Shown piece after piece: positions 1 to 8,121 of a stretch of 57,668 nucleotides of DNA; position 1 is the first letter of the stretch, and each line of letters opens with the position of its first letter. The notes below the pieces were generated by a model. It did not search any database and was not told the DNA's origin. It saw nothing but the letters and a program-made list of their open reading frames with translations. Both the position numbers and the translations under genes were made by a program. Source of the stretch: CAYXWM01 sp964392115 (lineage in GTDB: Bacteria; Bacillota; Clostridia; Lachnospirales; WRBF01); NCBI GenBank assembly GCA_964392115.1, contig CAYMOU010000001.1, positions 1-57,668 on the forward strand, given 5' to 3'.

Positions 1-336
1 TAGGTTCTGAATATTTGTTCCCCGATTGCTCTTGTTTTATAAAGATTTTGACCGAGAAAGAAAAAATTCTTATCTGTCGAAAAACTCTCTTTATTCAATT
101 ATTCCGGGTCAACAAACAGTCAAATTCACAACATATTTTAATTGCAATTATTTTCATAAGGAATTAAAATAGAGTTGCAGAATTTGACAAAAGGAATAAA
201 GTTAGTATACCACAAAACTTTCTATAATAAAATAAATATATTAAAAAACAGAAGGTTTTGATATATTTCCCAATGGATAGTATTTTGTAAATTTTGCATA
301 GGTTTATTTTTCACAATCAAACAAAGGGAGTTCGAT
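1..336. other. Intergenic region upstream of the DUF368 gene
   Basis: No gene is visible. A Spo0A-box-like core TGTCGAA lies at 75-81. A plausible vegetative promoter (TTGACA at 184-189, 16-bp spacer, TATACC at 206-211) precedes the DUF368 gene. The 0A-like match could be chance. Confidence 0.4.
184..211 (+). promoter_or_regulatory. Putative sigma-A promoter of the DUF368 gene
   Basis: TTGACA (184-189) and TATACC (206-211) are separated by 16 bp, about 125 bp upstream of the DUF368 start. Confidence 0.45.
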
Positions 337-1203
337 ATGAAATTATTTATTATTAACTTTTTTAAGGGTATATTTATCGGAATTGCCAATATTATTCCGG
401 GTGTAAGCGGCGGCACCATAGCTGTGGTACTGGGAATTTTTGAGCGATTGCTGGAAGCTGTTAACGGAATCTTTAAAGACTTTAAAAAACATTTTCTGTT
501 TTTGCTGGCGGTATTCGCCGGGGCCGGCTTTGGTATAGTATTACTCAGTTCGGCTATTGAATACAGCCTAAATAACTATTCTTTTCCCACTTCCATGTTT
601 TTCGTAGGGTTGGTGGTTGGCTCTATACCGTTGATTTACAGCAAAACCAATGCAAAATCCATAAAACCGGCTAATATATTGGCAACGCTCATTGCTTTCG
701 GTGCTGTAGTATTGTTATCCTCCGGCAACAACACAGAAGTAATAGCCGATTTCAGGCCTGAACCTTCTATGTATATTATGCTGCTTTTCTCAGGTATTAT
801 TGCATCTGCCGCAATGGTTATACCGGGAATCAGCGGTTCTTTCATATTAATGTTGCTGGGGCTTTATCCCATGGTTATTCACTCTATAGCACAAATAAAA
901 TCATATCTTCTTAATCCAAAGGATATGGCTAAGTTGTTGGAAATCGCAGGCGTTCTAATACCTTTGGGTATAGGGGTAATCATAGGAATAATAATAGTAA
1001 CCAAACTCATAAGAATATTCCTGGACAAATATCAAACTCAAACCTATTTCGCAATACTTGGTTTAATTTTAGGCTCCGTATACGGTATATTCAACAGCCC
1101 GATTACATACAAATGCGGCTTGGATACTATGCCCATGATTGCGGGAGCTTTAGCCTGTGGAGTAGGGTTTATTATTTCCCTTGCCTTTGGTAAGAGCGAG
1201 TAA
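337..1203 (+). CDS. DUF368 membrane protein, undecaprenyl-phosphate translocase (PopT-like)
   Basis: A 288-residue polytopic membrane protein. Two related glycine-rich re-entrant motifs are visible: NIIPGVSGGTIAVVLGIFE near residue 17 and MVIPGISGSFILMLLGLYP near residue 160, so the protein is an internal pseudo-repeat. These motifs define the DUF368 family. From published work on that family, members recycle undecaprenyl phosphate across the cytoplasmic membrane for cell-wall synthesis. The start ATG at 337 is preceded by a good ribosome binding site (AAAGGGAG). Length fits the family. The gene stands alone here; the next gene on the same strand is unrelated. The family call is firm, while the transport role is inferred from homologues. 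Confidence 0.85.
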   Translation: MKLFIINFFKGIFIGIANIIPGVSGGTIAVVLGIFERLLEAVNGIFKDFKKHFLFLLAVFAGAGFGIVLLSSAIEYSLNNYSFPTSMFFVGLVVGSIPLIYSKTNAKSIKPANILATLIAFGAVVLLSSGNNTEVIADFRPEPSMYIMLLFSGIIASAAMVIPGISGSFILMLLGLYPMVIHSIAQIKSYLLNPKDMAKLLEIAGVLIPLGIGVIIGIIIVTKLIRIFLDKYQTQTYFAILGLILGSVYGIFNSPITYKCGLDTMPMIAGALACGVGFIISLAFGKSE

Positions 1204-1271
1204 TTTTTCGGTTCCCATAACCTGTTTTATGCATAGTATAAATATAGAAAATTATGCATAGGAGTGGTTTG

Positions 1272-1934
1272 ATGTTCCCGAACAAGTCCAATTATATACG
1301 CAACAACGAGCAACAGGATGTAACGGCACAATCCCACGAGCATTACAGTCCGGAACAATATGAGCAAGACGAGTATTTTTTAGACCGTAATTCTCAAAAT
1401 CACGGTCATTATCATGAACCCGATTTGGAAGCGGCTCAATTTCTGTTTCCGCCTTCAAACCGTCCCGAAGGAGGAGGAAGACCACCTACTTTTCCTCCGG
1501 GAGAAGGAGGCGACGTATTTCGTCCCGGCGTAGATAACCGGCCTCCTTTCTCCGGACGTCCCGGCGGTTATCCCGAAAATGAAATTCCGCCGGGCAGACC
1601 GCCAAGACCGGGAGAAATGTTTCCTCCTCAACCGGGCGGATTTTTCCCTCCGGAACCCGGTGGTGCTTTTCCTCCTCAACCCGGCAACAGAAAACCGACC
1701 CAAGCACCACCCAGTCAAATTCCCGAAAAGAGAGCATCACTTCGTGCCGTTGATCCCGGCGGAATAAGACCTTGTCTTTACAGCTACACATATGTATGGC
1801 TGACAAACGGACGCTCTTTCTGGTTCTATCCCACATTTGTAGGCAGAAAATCCGTTTCCGGCTACAGATGGTCCCGTTACGGATGGAGCTTTATCGGCTT
1901 TGATTTGGATTTAATCGAAAGCTTCGTTTGCTGA
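1272..1934 (+). CDS. Proline/glycine-rich protein with conserved-looking C-terminal domain
   Basis: The start is placed at ATG 1272, not 1254, because AGGAG lies at 1260-1264 with a 7-nt spacer. The resulting 220-residue protein has a polar N-terminus (about residues 1-60). A low-complexity middle (about 60-165) follows, built of Pro/Gly/Phe/Arg units such as PGGFFPPEPGGAFPPQPG. The C-terminus (about 170-220) is compact and aromatic: LYSYTYVWLTNGRSFWFYP ... GYRWSRYGWSFIGFDLDLIESFVC. There is no signal peptide or membrane segment. The aromatic C-terminal part looks like a folded domain, and the whole resembles surface or spore-coat type proteins of Clostridia. That resemblance is a guess; I do not recognise a named family. 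Confidence 0.6.
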   Translation: MFPNKSNYIRNNEQQDVTAQSHEHYSPEQYEQDEYFLDRNSQNHGHYHEPDLEAAQFLFPPSNRPEGGGRPPTFPPGEGGDVFRPGVDNRPPFSGRPGGYPENEIPPGRPPRPGEMFPPQPGGFFPPEPGGAFPPQPGNRKPTQAPPSQIPEKRASLRAVDPGGIRPCLYSYTYVWLTNGRSFWFYPTFVGRKSVSGYRWSRYGWSFIGFDLDLIESFVC

Positions 1935-2032
1935 TTCTGCAATATATTCAGAGGGGTAACGTTAATAGCGTTATCCTTTTTTATGTTCTAAAAAAATGTT
2001 CTTTGTGTGTCACTTCTCCAAGAACTTTTCCT

Positions 2033-2133
2033 ATACTAAATCCATATAAGATGAAGGACAAAAATAATTGTTTTTCCTTGAACCGTCGGAAAAAATCAAT
2101 TATTTTGTCCTCTATTTAAAATTGAATCAGTAT
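2033..2133. repeat. MITE-like palindromic element, family A, copy 1
   Basis: About 101 bp with terminal inverted repeats (ATACTAAATCC at the left, TGAATCAGTAT at the right). Its inner stem pairs AGGACAAAAATAATTG with CAATTATTTTGTCCT. It is the most diverged copy of a family also present at 14115, 38366 and 41984, with a short form at 31163. It fills part of the 359-bp gap before fabZ. Confidence 0.75.
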
Positions 2134-2201
2134 TAATATGAATTTCTACGCAAACTTCTGTCACCCATACCCGTCCTATGACCCAAACATATCAAAAAAA
2201 G

Positions 2202-2230
2202 TTGACAACCAAGCAAAAATACTATACGAT
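2202..2230 (+). promoter_or_regulatory. Putative promoter of the fabZ-acc operon
   Basis: TTGACA (2202-2207), 17-bp spacer, TACGAT (2225-2230), about 64 bp before the fabZ start. The -10 is imperfect. No FapR-type operator palindrome was noticed. Confidence 0.4.
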
Positions 2231-2293
2231 ACAATGAACGGAAACTAACCTTTTATTAATTAATAAATAAAATAAAAATACAAGGTGAATCAA

Positions 2294-2713
2294 ATGAATA
2301 TACAAGATATAAAGGAAATCATTCCACACAGATACCCTTTTTTGTTGATTGATAAAATTATTGAGCTGGACCCCTTAAAAAGAGCCGTTGCTCAAAAGAA
2401 CGTTACCTTTAACGAAGAATTTTTCCAAGGTCACTTCCCGGGCGAACCTGTAATGCCCGGTGTTTTAATTATAGAAGCTATAGCCCAAACCGGAGCGGTT
2501 GCCGTGCTTTCCCATCCGGATTATAAAGGGAAAACGGCTTATTTTGGAGCTATAGATGACGCCAAATTTAGGGCAAAAGTTGTGCCCGGAGACGTGTTGA
2601 CACTGGAAATAGAGATAGTTAAGATAAAGAAAGTTGCCGGAGTGGGCAAGGGTGTAGCCACGGTAAACGGTAAAAAAGTAGCCGAAGCAACCATTACATT
2701 TATGATAGATTAA
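2294..2713 (+). CDS. fabZ: 3-hydroxyacyl-[acyl-carrier-protein] dehydratase FabZ
   Basis: Dehydrates beta-hydroxyacyl-ACP in fatty acid elongation (type II FAS, cytoplasm). With the ATG at 2294 the product has 139 residues, typical for FabZ. The hot-dog fold signature is intact: HRYPFLLID at residues 12-20, then GHFPGEPVMPGVLIIEA with catalytic His47 and Glu61. A longer reading from GTG 2285 would place that GTG inside the AAGGTG ribosome binding site, so 2294 is preferred. It is the first gene of a co-directional run with accC, accD and accA. In many Firmicutes accB sits directly upstream of fabZ; here that position holds an intergenic region with a repeat. Confidence 0.93.
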   Translation: MNIQDIKEIIPHRYPFLLIDKIIELDPLKRAVAQKNVTFNEEFFQGHFPGEPVMPGVLIIEAIAQTGAVAVLSHPDYKGKTAYFGAIDDAKFRAKVVPGDVLTLEIEIVKIKKVAGVGKGVATVNGKKVAEATITFMID

Positions 2714-2761
2714 TTTAAACGGATTTTTGGACTTCTCCAAAGTCCTACGGTAGGTGAATGT

Positions 2762-4126
2762 ATGTTTAACAAAATATTGATTGCAAACCGGGGCGAAATT
2801 GCCGTTAGGATAATTCGTGCGTGTAAAGAACTGGACATAGGCACGGTTGCGGTTTTTTCAGAAGTAGACAGAGGTGCGTTACATACCCAGCTTGCCGATG
2901 AAGCTATTTGTATCGGAGGAAACAAACCGCAGGACAGCTACCTGAATATGCAAAACATAATCTGTGCAGCCTGTGTTACCAAGGCCCAAGCCTTACATCC
3001 CGGCTTTGGTTTTTTGGCTGAAAACGCAACCTTTGCCACTATGTGTAACGAATGCAACATTACCTTTATAGGCCCCAAAGCCGAAACCATAGACCTTATG
3101 GGCGACAAGGCAAACGCCAGAAAGCTAATGAAAAGTGCAAACGTACCCGTAATTCCCGGCTCCGAAGGGCTTATTTCTTCTATAGAAGAAGCCAAGGAAG
3201 AAGCGGAAAGGCTGGGCTATCCGGTTATGCTGAAAGCAACGGCCGGCGGCGGAGGCAGGGGTATACGTATAGCAAGAGATTACGAACAACTGGTGCAAAT
3301 GTACCATGCCGCAAAAACCGAGGCCAAAACTGCCTTTGGAGACGACGGAATATATCTTGAAAAGGTAATAGAAAACGCTCGTCATATAGAAGTTCAAATT
3401 CTGGGTGATTCTCAAGGAAATATTATTCATCTGGGAGAACGTGACTGTTCTTTGCAAAGACGTAACCAAAAAGTTCTGGAGGAAGCTCCGTCCGTAGCTA
3501 TTTCCAACAAAAAGCGTCAAGAGTTGGGACAAATTGCAGTAGCGGCGGCAAAAGCGGCGCAATACCAAAATGCGGGCACCATAGAATTTTTATATGACAA
3601 AAACGACAATTTCTACTTCATGGAAATGAACACAAGAGTACAGGTGGAACATCCCGTTACCGAGATGGTTACAGGAATAGACATAATAAAAGAACAAATT
3701 CGTATAGCCGCAGGTATGCCTATGTCCGTTAAGCAAAGCGATGTAAAGATCTCCGGACACGCCATAGAATGCCGCATTAATGCCGAAAACCCCGAGTTGG
3801 ACTTTGCTCCCTCTCCCGGTACGGTTAATTACTTGTTCTTACCGGCCGGCGGTTTAGGCTTGAGGGTGGATTCCGCAATGTTTGCCGGATACACCATTCC
3901 GCCTTACTATGATTCCATGATAGCAAAAATAATTGCTCACGGCAGTACCAGGCAAGAAGCCATAGCCAAAATGAAAAGAGCCTTATCCGAATTGGTTATA
4001 GAAGGCGTAAACACCAATGTGGATTTCCAGCTTGACCTCTTGGGCAACAAAAACTTTTTGAACGGAAAATTTGATACCTCTTTTTTACAACGAATTCTTG
4101 ACAGTAAAGTAAACGCTGATAGTTGA
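2762..4126 (+). CDS. accC: Acetyl-CoA carboxylase, biotin carboxylase subunit
   Basis: Carboxylates biotin on the carrier protein AccB using ATP and bicarbonate, the first half-reaction of malonyl-CoA synthesis. The 454-residue length is standard. The N-terminal domain begins KILIANRGEIAVRIIRACKEL. The ATP-grasp glycine loop is KATAGGGGRGIRIARD (about residues 159-174). The catalytic segment MEMNTRVQVEHPVTEMVTG is intact, and a biotin carboxylase C-terminal domain follows. There is a 48-bp gap after fabZ, with AGGTGA before the ATG. It is a stand-alone AccC (not fused to a biotinyl domain), so it needs a separate AccB, which is not encoded in this window. Confidence 0.95.
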   Translation: MFNKILIANRGEIAVRIIRACKELDIGTVAVFSEVDRGALHTQLADEAICIGGNKPQDSYLNMQNIICAACVTKAQALHPGFGFLAENATFATMCNECNITFIGPKAETIDLMGDKANARKLMKSANVPVIPGSEGLISSIEEAKEEAERLGYPVMLKATAGGGGRGIRIARDYEQLVQMYHAAKTEAKTAFGDDGIYLEKVIENARHIEVQILGDSQGNIIHLGERDCSLQRRNQKVLEEAPSVAISNKKRQELGQIAVAAAKAAQYQNAGTIEFLYDKNDNFYFMEMNTRVQVEHPVTEMVTGIDIIKEQIRIAAGMPMSVKQSDVKISGHAIECRINAENPELDFAPSPGTVNYLFLPAGGLGLRVDSAMFAGYTIPPYYDSMIAKIIAHGSTRQEAIAKMKRALSELVIEGVNTNVDFQLDLLGNKNFLNGKFDTSFLQRILDSKVNADS

Positions 4127-4166
4127 TTTAAGCGTTTATCTAAGTAAATACAGAAGGGTGGTACAT

Positions 4167-5039
4167 TTGAACCTTTTTGGAAAACGTAAATATGTACCCA
4201 TAAACAAACCACCTGAAGGTCGTGTACCCGTAATACCCGATGGGCTTTGGGTAAAATGCGGGTTATGCGGCAAAACGGTTTATTCCAAAGATTTAACACA
4301 GTATAAGCTTTGCCCTCATTGCAAGGGATGCTTTCGTTTGTCTGCTCCGGAGCGTATAAATTTAATAACTGACCCGGACAGTTTTGCGGAAATGAATAAA
4401 GATATGGTACCGAAAAATCCCTTGGATTATCCGCAATATCTTGAAAAAATCCAAGCTATTTCCAAAAAAACCGGTTTAAAAGAAGCGGTGGTAACCGGCA
4501 CTTGCAGCATAAACGGCAGCGAATGTGTAATGTGTGTTATGGATTCTCATTTTATTATGGGAAGCATGGGGTCCGTTGTAGGCGAAAAAATAACCCGTGC
4601 TTTTGAATACGCTACCGAGAAGAAGCTTCCGGTAGTGGTATTTGCAGCCTCCGGCGGTGCCAGAATGCAGGAGGGTATAGTTTCTCTGATGCAGATGGCG
4701 AAAATTTCTCAAGCGGTTGCAAAACACAGCGAAGCCGGTTTATTATACATTGCCTTTTTGACAGACCCAACAACAGGCGGCGTAACAGCAAGTTTTGCCA
4801 TGCTTGCAGATATTATCCTGGCAGAACCGGGAGCTTTAATCGGATTTACCGGCCGCAGGGTTATAGAACAAACCATAAAACAAACCCTGCCGGACGATTT
4901 TCAAAAGGCAGAACATCTTTTGCAGCACGGTTTCATTGACAGAATAGTTCAAAGGCAAAATATTAAGTCCACCTTGGCAACTATTTTAAAATTGCACCAA
5001 AAGAGAGAAATTCCCAAAGAGCAACAAGAAGCAGAATGA
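4167..5039 (+). CDS. accD: Acetyl-CoA carboxylase carboxyltransferase subunit beta
   Basis: Beta half of the carboxyltransferase that moves CO2 from carboxybiotin to acetyl-CoA. An N-terminal zinc ribbon is visible (CGLC followed by CPHC, about residues 30-55), then the crotonase-like carboxyltransferase core with AASGGARMQEG and the FAMLADIILAEPGALIGFTG region. The start is probably TTG 4167 (GAAGGGTGG 5 nt upstream), giving 290 residues beginning M-N-L-F-G-K-R, as in other AccD proteins. The in-frame GTG at 4158 lies inside that ribosome binding site. It follows accC by 40 bp and precedes accA. Confidence 0.94.
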   Translation: MNLFGKRKYVPINKPPEGRVPVIPDGLWVKCGLCGKTVYSKDLTQYKLCPHCKGCFRLSAPERINLITDPDSFAEMNKDMVPKNPLDYPQYLEKIQAISKKTGLKEAVVTGTCSINGSECVMCVMDSHFIMGSMGSVVGEKITRAFEYATEKKLPVVVFAASGGARMQEGIVSLMQMAKISQAVAKHSEAGLLYIAFLTDPTTGGVTASFAMLADIILAEPGALIGFTGRRVIEQTIKQTLPDDFQKAEHLLQHGFIDRIVQRQNIKSTLATILKLHQKREIPKEQQEAE

Positions 5040-5095
5040 TAATTATCATAAAGACTTTGAAAGAGGTTCTTTTAGATATTTAAGGACTGATTCAT

Positions 5096-5920
5096 ATGAG
5101 TACACAAGTAATGAATATAGTAAACCTATCCCGTAAGCCCTCCAGACCCACGGCCTTCGAATTTATTAACGGAATTTTTAAGAATTTCGTTCAATTTTAC
5201 GGAGACAGGTATTATAAAGACGATGCGGCGGTTATCGGCGGCATAGCTAGCCTTGTGGGTATGCCTGTAACAGTTATAGGCATACAAAAAGGCCACGACT
5301 TACAAGAAAATATAAACAGAAACTTCGGTCAACCTCATCCCGAGGGTTATCGCAAGGCCTTGAGGCTGATGAAACAGGCTGAAAAATTCGGCAGACCGGT
5401 TATCAATTTTATCAATACACCCGGTGCTTTCTGCGGCATTGAAGCAGAGGAAAGAGGACAGGGTGCGGCTATTGCCAACAATCTGTTTGAAATGTCCCTG
5501 TTAAAGGTGCCTGTAATTTCTATAATTATAGGCGAAGCCGGAAGCGGCGGTGCCTTGGCCCTTAGCGTTGCGGATAAGGTTTGGATGTTGGAAAATTCCA
5601 CGTATTCAATACTTTCGCCGGAGGGCTATGCCTCCATTCTCTGGAAGGATGCCTCAAAGGCGGATAAAGCTGCACAGCTGATGAAGCTAACAGCAGCCGA
5701 TCTTAAAGGCATGGAAATTATAGATAAGATTATTCCGGAGCCGGAAGACGGCGTTGATATTGAGGATGCTCAAGGTTTTAAACAGGTTGTCACCGAATTA
5801 AAACAAAATCTTATTTCAGAAATTAAAAATTTATCTTCAAAAGATACAGAGACCCTCCTTGCCGAACGTTACGAAAGATTCAGAAAATTCGGTGAGTTTG
5901 AAGAACCGGAGATGGATTAA
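5096..5920 (+). CDS. accA: Acetyl-CoA carboxylase carboxyltransferase subunit alpha
   Basis: Alpha half of the acetyl-CoA carboxyltransferase, pairing with the preceding AccD. At 274 residues it is the short form common in Clostridia (E. coli has about 319), lacking part of the N-terminal extension. Core motifs include YGDRYYKDDAAVIGGIA, HPEGYRKALRLM, FINTPGAFCGIEAEERGQ and the oxyanion-hole segment IIIGEAGSGGALALSVAD. It is the last gene of the run; an intrinsic terminator follows about 60 bp downstream. Confidence 0.95.
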   Translation: MSTQVMNIVNLSRKPSRPTAFEFINGIFKNFVQFYGDRYYKDDAAVIGGIASLVGMPVTVIGIQKGHDLQENINRNFGQPHPEGYRKALRLMKQAEKFGRPVINFINTPGAFCGIEAEERGQGAAIANNLFEMSLLKVPVISIIIGEAGSGGALALSVADKVWMLENSTYSILSPEGYASILWKDASKADKAAQLMKLTAADLKGMEIIDKIIPEPEDGVDIEDAQGFKQVVTELKQNLISEIKNLSSKDTETLLAERYERFRKFGEFEEPEMD

Positions 5921-5977
5921 AAACCTTGGCGTAACGTTGTAATCCAAAAATCGTCAACTATATATGAAGTTTTACCT

Positions 5978-6003
5978 GTAACCCTTTCGGGTTACTTTTT
6001 TTA
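5978..6003 (+). terminator. Rho-independent terminator after accA
   Basis: Stem GTAACCC / GGGTTAC with a TTTC loop, then a run of eight T. It ends the fabZ-accCDA transcript before the dpa locus. Confidence 0.85.
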
Positions 6004-6064
6004 TGCAAAAATATTTGACTAAACCGTCCGTCAAAACCCCAAAAACAAACCCGCCGAACATGAC

Positions 6065-6092
6065 ACATATCGAAAAGTCTGTACATAAAATG
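6065..6092 (+). promoter_or_regulatory. Candidate mother-cell (sigma-K/sigma-E type) promoter of dpaA
   Basis: The segment CATAAAATG at 6084-6092 resembles the sigma-K -10 element (CATAnnnTA). An ACA at 6065-6067 sits 16 bp upstream, as expected of the minimal sigma-K -35 (AC). ATATC overlaps and could serve sigma-E. Sigma-K control of dpaAB is known in spore formers. The match is short and unproven. Confidence 0.4.
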
Positions 6093-6119
6093 AATTAGAG
6101 TTAATTTGGAGGGATTGAG

Positions 6120-6536
6120 TTGGAGAGCAAAAAGTTTGCAATTATAGGCGGAGACAAGCGAAATTATTACCTTGCCAACGAGTTGAAGCAAGATGGACAT
6201 ACGGTAAAACTATTCGGTTTTTCCAAATATGACAGCGAAGGTTTGTATAGGCAAAGCGGGTTGTACGAAACAATAGACGGTGCGGACTATATTATAGGCG
6301 GTATACCGGCCAGCAACGACGGGCTGTTATTAAATATGCCTTATGAAAATGACAATATATCTGCTGAAGATTTGTTCCGGCTGATTAAAAAACACCAAGT
6401 ATATTTTGCGGGCTATATAAAAAGTGAACTGGTGGAGCTGGCGGAGCGTTTTCAGGTTAATATAGTGGATGTATTGAAAAAAGAAGAATTATCCATATTA
6501 AACGCAATTCCTACTGCATTTGGTAAAAAGGTATAA
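6120..6536 (+). CDS. dpaA: Dipicolinate synthase subunit A, N-terminal fragment (interrupted gene)
   Basis: DpaA (SpoVFA) with DpaB makes dipicolinic acid in the mother cell for loading into the forespore. This open frame starts at TTG 6120, 7 nt after GGAGG, and gives 138 residues. It begins FAIIGGDKRNYYLANEL, the DpaA N-terminal domain, and ends LNAIPTAFGKKV. Residues up to Thr132 match DpaA (family: ...NSIPTVEGT...). The last six residues are read from inserted DNA. The Rossmann domain is missing and lies 5 kb away at 11513-11980 in a compatible phase. As it stands the product is truncated and should be inactive. The break falls between two domains. Excision of the intervening element would restore a 287-residue protein (B. 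subtilis SpoVFA has 297). Confidence 0.92.
   Translation: MESKKFAIIGGDKRNYYLANELKQDGHTVKLFGFSKYDSEGLYRQSGLYETIDGADYIIGGIPASNDGLLLNMPYENDNISAEDLFRLIKKHQVYFAGYIKSELVELAERFQVNIVDVLKKEELSILNAIPTAFGKKV
6501..6531. other. Left element/gene junction (attL-like)
   Basis: The dpaA half-site runs to CC at 6510-6511, followed by the shared ACTGC (6513-6517). The element arm TTTGGTAAAAAGG (6519-6531) is the reverse complement (11 of 13) of CCTCTTTCCCAAA at the right end. When the element is circularised these arms flank the CC symmetrically. Confidence 0.75.
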
Positions 6537-6557
6537 AATATAAAGAGAATTAAAATT

Positions 6558-6608
6558 TTGAGGGAGTAAACCTTTTTTCCGGCATAAAAAATAGGTTTTC
6601 TCCCTCAA
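6558..6608. repeat. Palindromic repeat, family B, copy inside the element
   Basis: TTGAGGGAG at 6558-6566 pairs with CTCCCTCAA at 6600-6608, with an inner AAACCTTTTTT / AAAAATAGGTTTT stem. The same palindrome type recurs at 15704, 31204, 33491, 35417, 55723 and 55877. It could terminate transcription of the truncated dpaA reading. Confidence 0.7.
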
Positions 6609-6719
6609 AGTCTCTCTTTCCTAAAAAGCCGAACAAAGAGCCGAGTTTTTAAAATTTATATAAACAAAGTCGTGAAAATATTATTAGAAATATAATGAAT
6701 TGGAAAGTGTGAAAATGTA

Positions 6720-6748
6720 TTGACAAATCTCCAACATAAGTATAGAAT
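6720..6748 (+). promoter_or_regulatory. Vegetative (sigma-A type) promoter of the element's transporter operon
   Basis: TTGACA (6720-6725), 17-bp spacer, TAGAAT (6743-6748), about 45 bp before the first permease start. It implies that the cargo is expressed in vegetative cells independently of dpaA. Confidence 0.65.
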
Positions 6749-6792
6749 TAAATCATACTAAACATATATGTTTAATGGACTGGATGGTTATT

Positions 6793-7452
6793 ATGGATTG
6801 GAACTTTATAAAAGAATACGCTCCCATGTATGGAGAAGCTGCTGTTTTAACAGCTAAAATTGCTGCTATAGGAATATTTTTTTCCATAATAACAGGCATA
6901 GTGTGCAGCGTGGTTCGGTACTGTAGAATACCAATTCTAAAACAAATTTCCGGGCTTTATATTGAATTATCCAGAAATACACCATTATTGATACAATTAT
7001 TTTTCTTATATTTTGGATTGCCGAAGATAGGCATAGTTTTGGACTCGGAACTGTGTGGAATAATAGGGCTTAGTTTTTTGGGCGGCGGCTACATGGCAGA
7101 AGCTTTCCGAAGCGGACTGGAATCGGTCGAAAAAAAGCAGTATGAATCCGGTCTGTGTTTGGGCATGAGCTCGGGGCAAATTTTAAGGTTTGTTGTAATA
7201 CCCCAAGCCATTTCGGTTTCGGTGCCTGCGGTTTGTTCCAATATAATTTTTTTGATTAAGGAAACTTCCGTATTCAGCGCCGTTGCCTTGGCTGATTTAA
7301 TGTTTGTGGCTAAGGACTTAATCGGGCTGTATTACAAAACAGATGAAGCCTTATTTATGCTGGTAATGTCGTATCTGTTGTTGCTTTTACCTATTTCCCT
7401 AATTTCCGCTGCTGTTGAAAGGAGGGTTAGGTATGCAGGATATGGGCATTAA
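6793..7452 (+). CDS. Polar amino-acid ABC transporter permease (first)
   Basis: Inner-membrane permease of the HisM/GlnP type. Three to five hydrophobic spans are visible. The EAA-type loop is near residues 110-140 (YMAEAFRSGLESVEKKQYESGLCLGMSSGQILRFVVIPQA). The start is uncertain: ATG 6793 (219 residues, GGATGG upstream) is chosen, while ATG 6775 and 6784 are in frame and would add six or three residues. It overlaps the second permease by 20 bp, so the two are probably translationally coupled and form a heterodimeric pore. It lies inside the element interrupting dpaA and would be lost from the mother-cell chromosome on excision. Substrate cannot be read from the sequence. Confidence 0.88.
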   Translation: MDWNFIKEYAPMYGEAAVLTAKIAAIGIFFSIITGIVCSVVRYCRIPILKQISGLYIELSRNTPLLIQLFFLYFGLPKIGIVLDSELCGIIGLSFLGGGYMAEAFRSGLESVEKKQYESGLCLGMSSGQILRFVVIPQAISVSVPAVCSNIIFLIKETSVFSAVALADLMFVAKDLIGLYYKTDEALFMLVMSYLLLLLPISLISAAVERRVRYAGYGH

Positions 7453-8110
7453 TGTTTTGTTTCAGGGCAATAGCTTTATGCGATTACTGGAAGGTTTATG
7501 GGTGACGGTGAGGATTTCCCTGTTGTCTGTGGGGATTTCCATATTGCTGGGCATAGTATTGGGTCTGATTATGACAGTAAAAAATCCTGTGATAAAGCTC
7601 TTGACCGGTTTATATATAAACTTTGTCAGAATAATGCCCCAGCTTGTGCTGTTATTTTTGGTTTATTTTGGGGTGACAAAAAGTTTTGGTATAAACTTGT
7701 CCGGCGAGATTTCCGCAATTATCGTTTTTGTGTTTTGGGGTACGGCGGAAATGGGTGATTTGGTACGGTCTGCAATAATTTCTATACCCAAGCACCAATC
7801 GGAAAGCGGCAAGTCTATTGGCCTAAGCACCCTGCAGATATATTATTATATCATTATCCCACAAACCCTTAAACGTCTTATTCCCAACGCTATTAACCTT
7901 ACCACAAGAATTATAAAAACCACCTCCTTGGTTGCATTGATAGGAGTTATAGAAGTATTGAAAGTGGGACAGCAAATAATCGAAGCTTCTCGGTTCACAA
8001 TGCCAACGTCAGCCTTATGGATTTATGCAGCTATATTCGCTTTATACTTTGCGGTCTGCTACCCCATATCCTTGTTGGCAAGGAAGCTTGAGAAAAGTCA
8101 GAGTGAGTGA
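7433..8110 (+). CDS. Polar amino-acid ABC transporter permease (second)
   Basis: Second membrane subunit of the same importer. ATG 7433 follows AAAGGAGG with good spacing, giving 225 residues. Upstream in-frame starts would overlap the preceding gene further. Hydrophobic spans flank the EAA loop GTAEMGDLVRSAIISIPKHQSESGKSIGLSTLQIYYYIIIPQ. The 20-bp overlap with the first permease and the 11-bp gap to the ATPase gene show one transcription unit. The domain is the BPD_transp_1 family of the His/Glu/Gln/Cys uptake class. Confidence 0.9.
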   Translation: MQDMGINVLFQGNSFMRLLEGLWVTVRISLLSVGISILLGIVLGLIMTVKNPVIKLLTGLYINFVRIMPQLVLLFLVYFGVTKSFGINLSGEISAIIVFVFWGTAEMGDLVRSAIISIPKHQSESGKSIGLSTLQIYYYIIIPQTLKRLIPNAINLTTRIIKTTSLVALIGVIEVLKVGQQIIEASRFTMPTSALWIYAAIFALYFAVCYPISLLARKLEKSQSE

Positions 8111-8121
8111 GGAGCGGTTTC

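Noticed and set aside
1455..1836. Minus-strand and alternate-frame open frames of 62-116 codons
   Set aside because: Shadows of the proline/glycine/arginine-rich coding repeat on the plus strand.
1928..2119. A 63-codon open frame downstream of the proline-rich gene
   Set aside because: It runs into the family A palindrome and has no ribosome binding site.
3125..3568. A 147-codon minus-strand open frame
   Set aside because: Lies wholly inside accC on the opposite strand, with Cys/Phe-rich composition typical of antisense frames.
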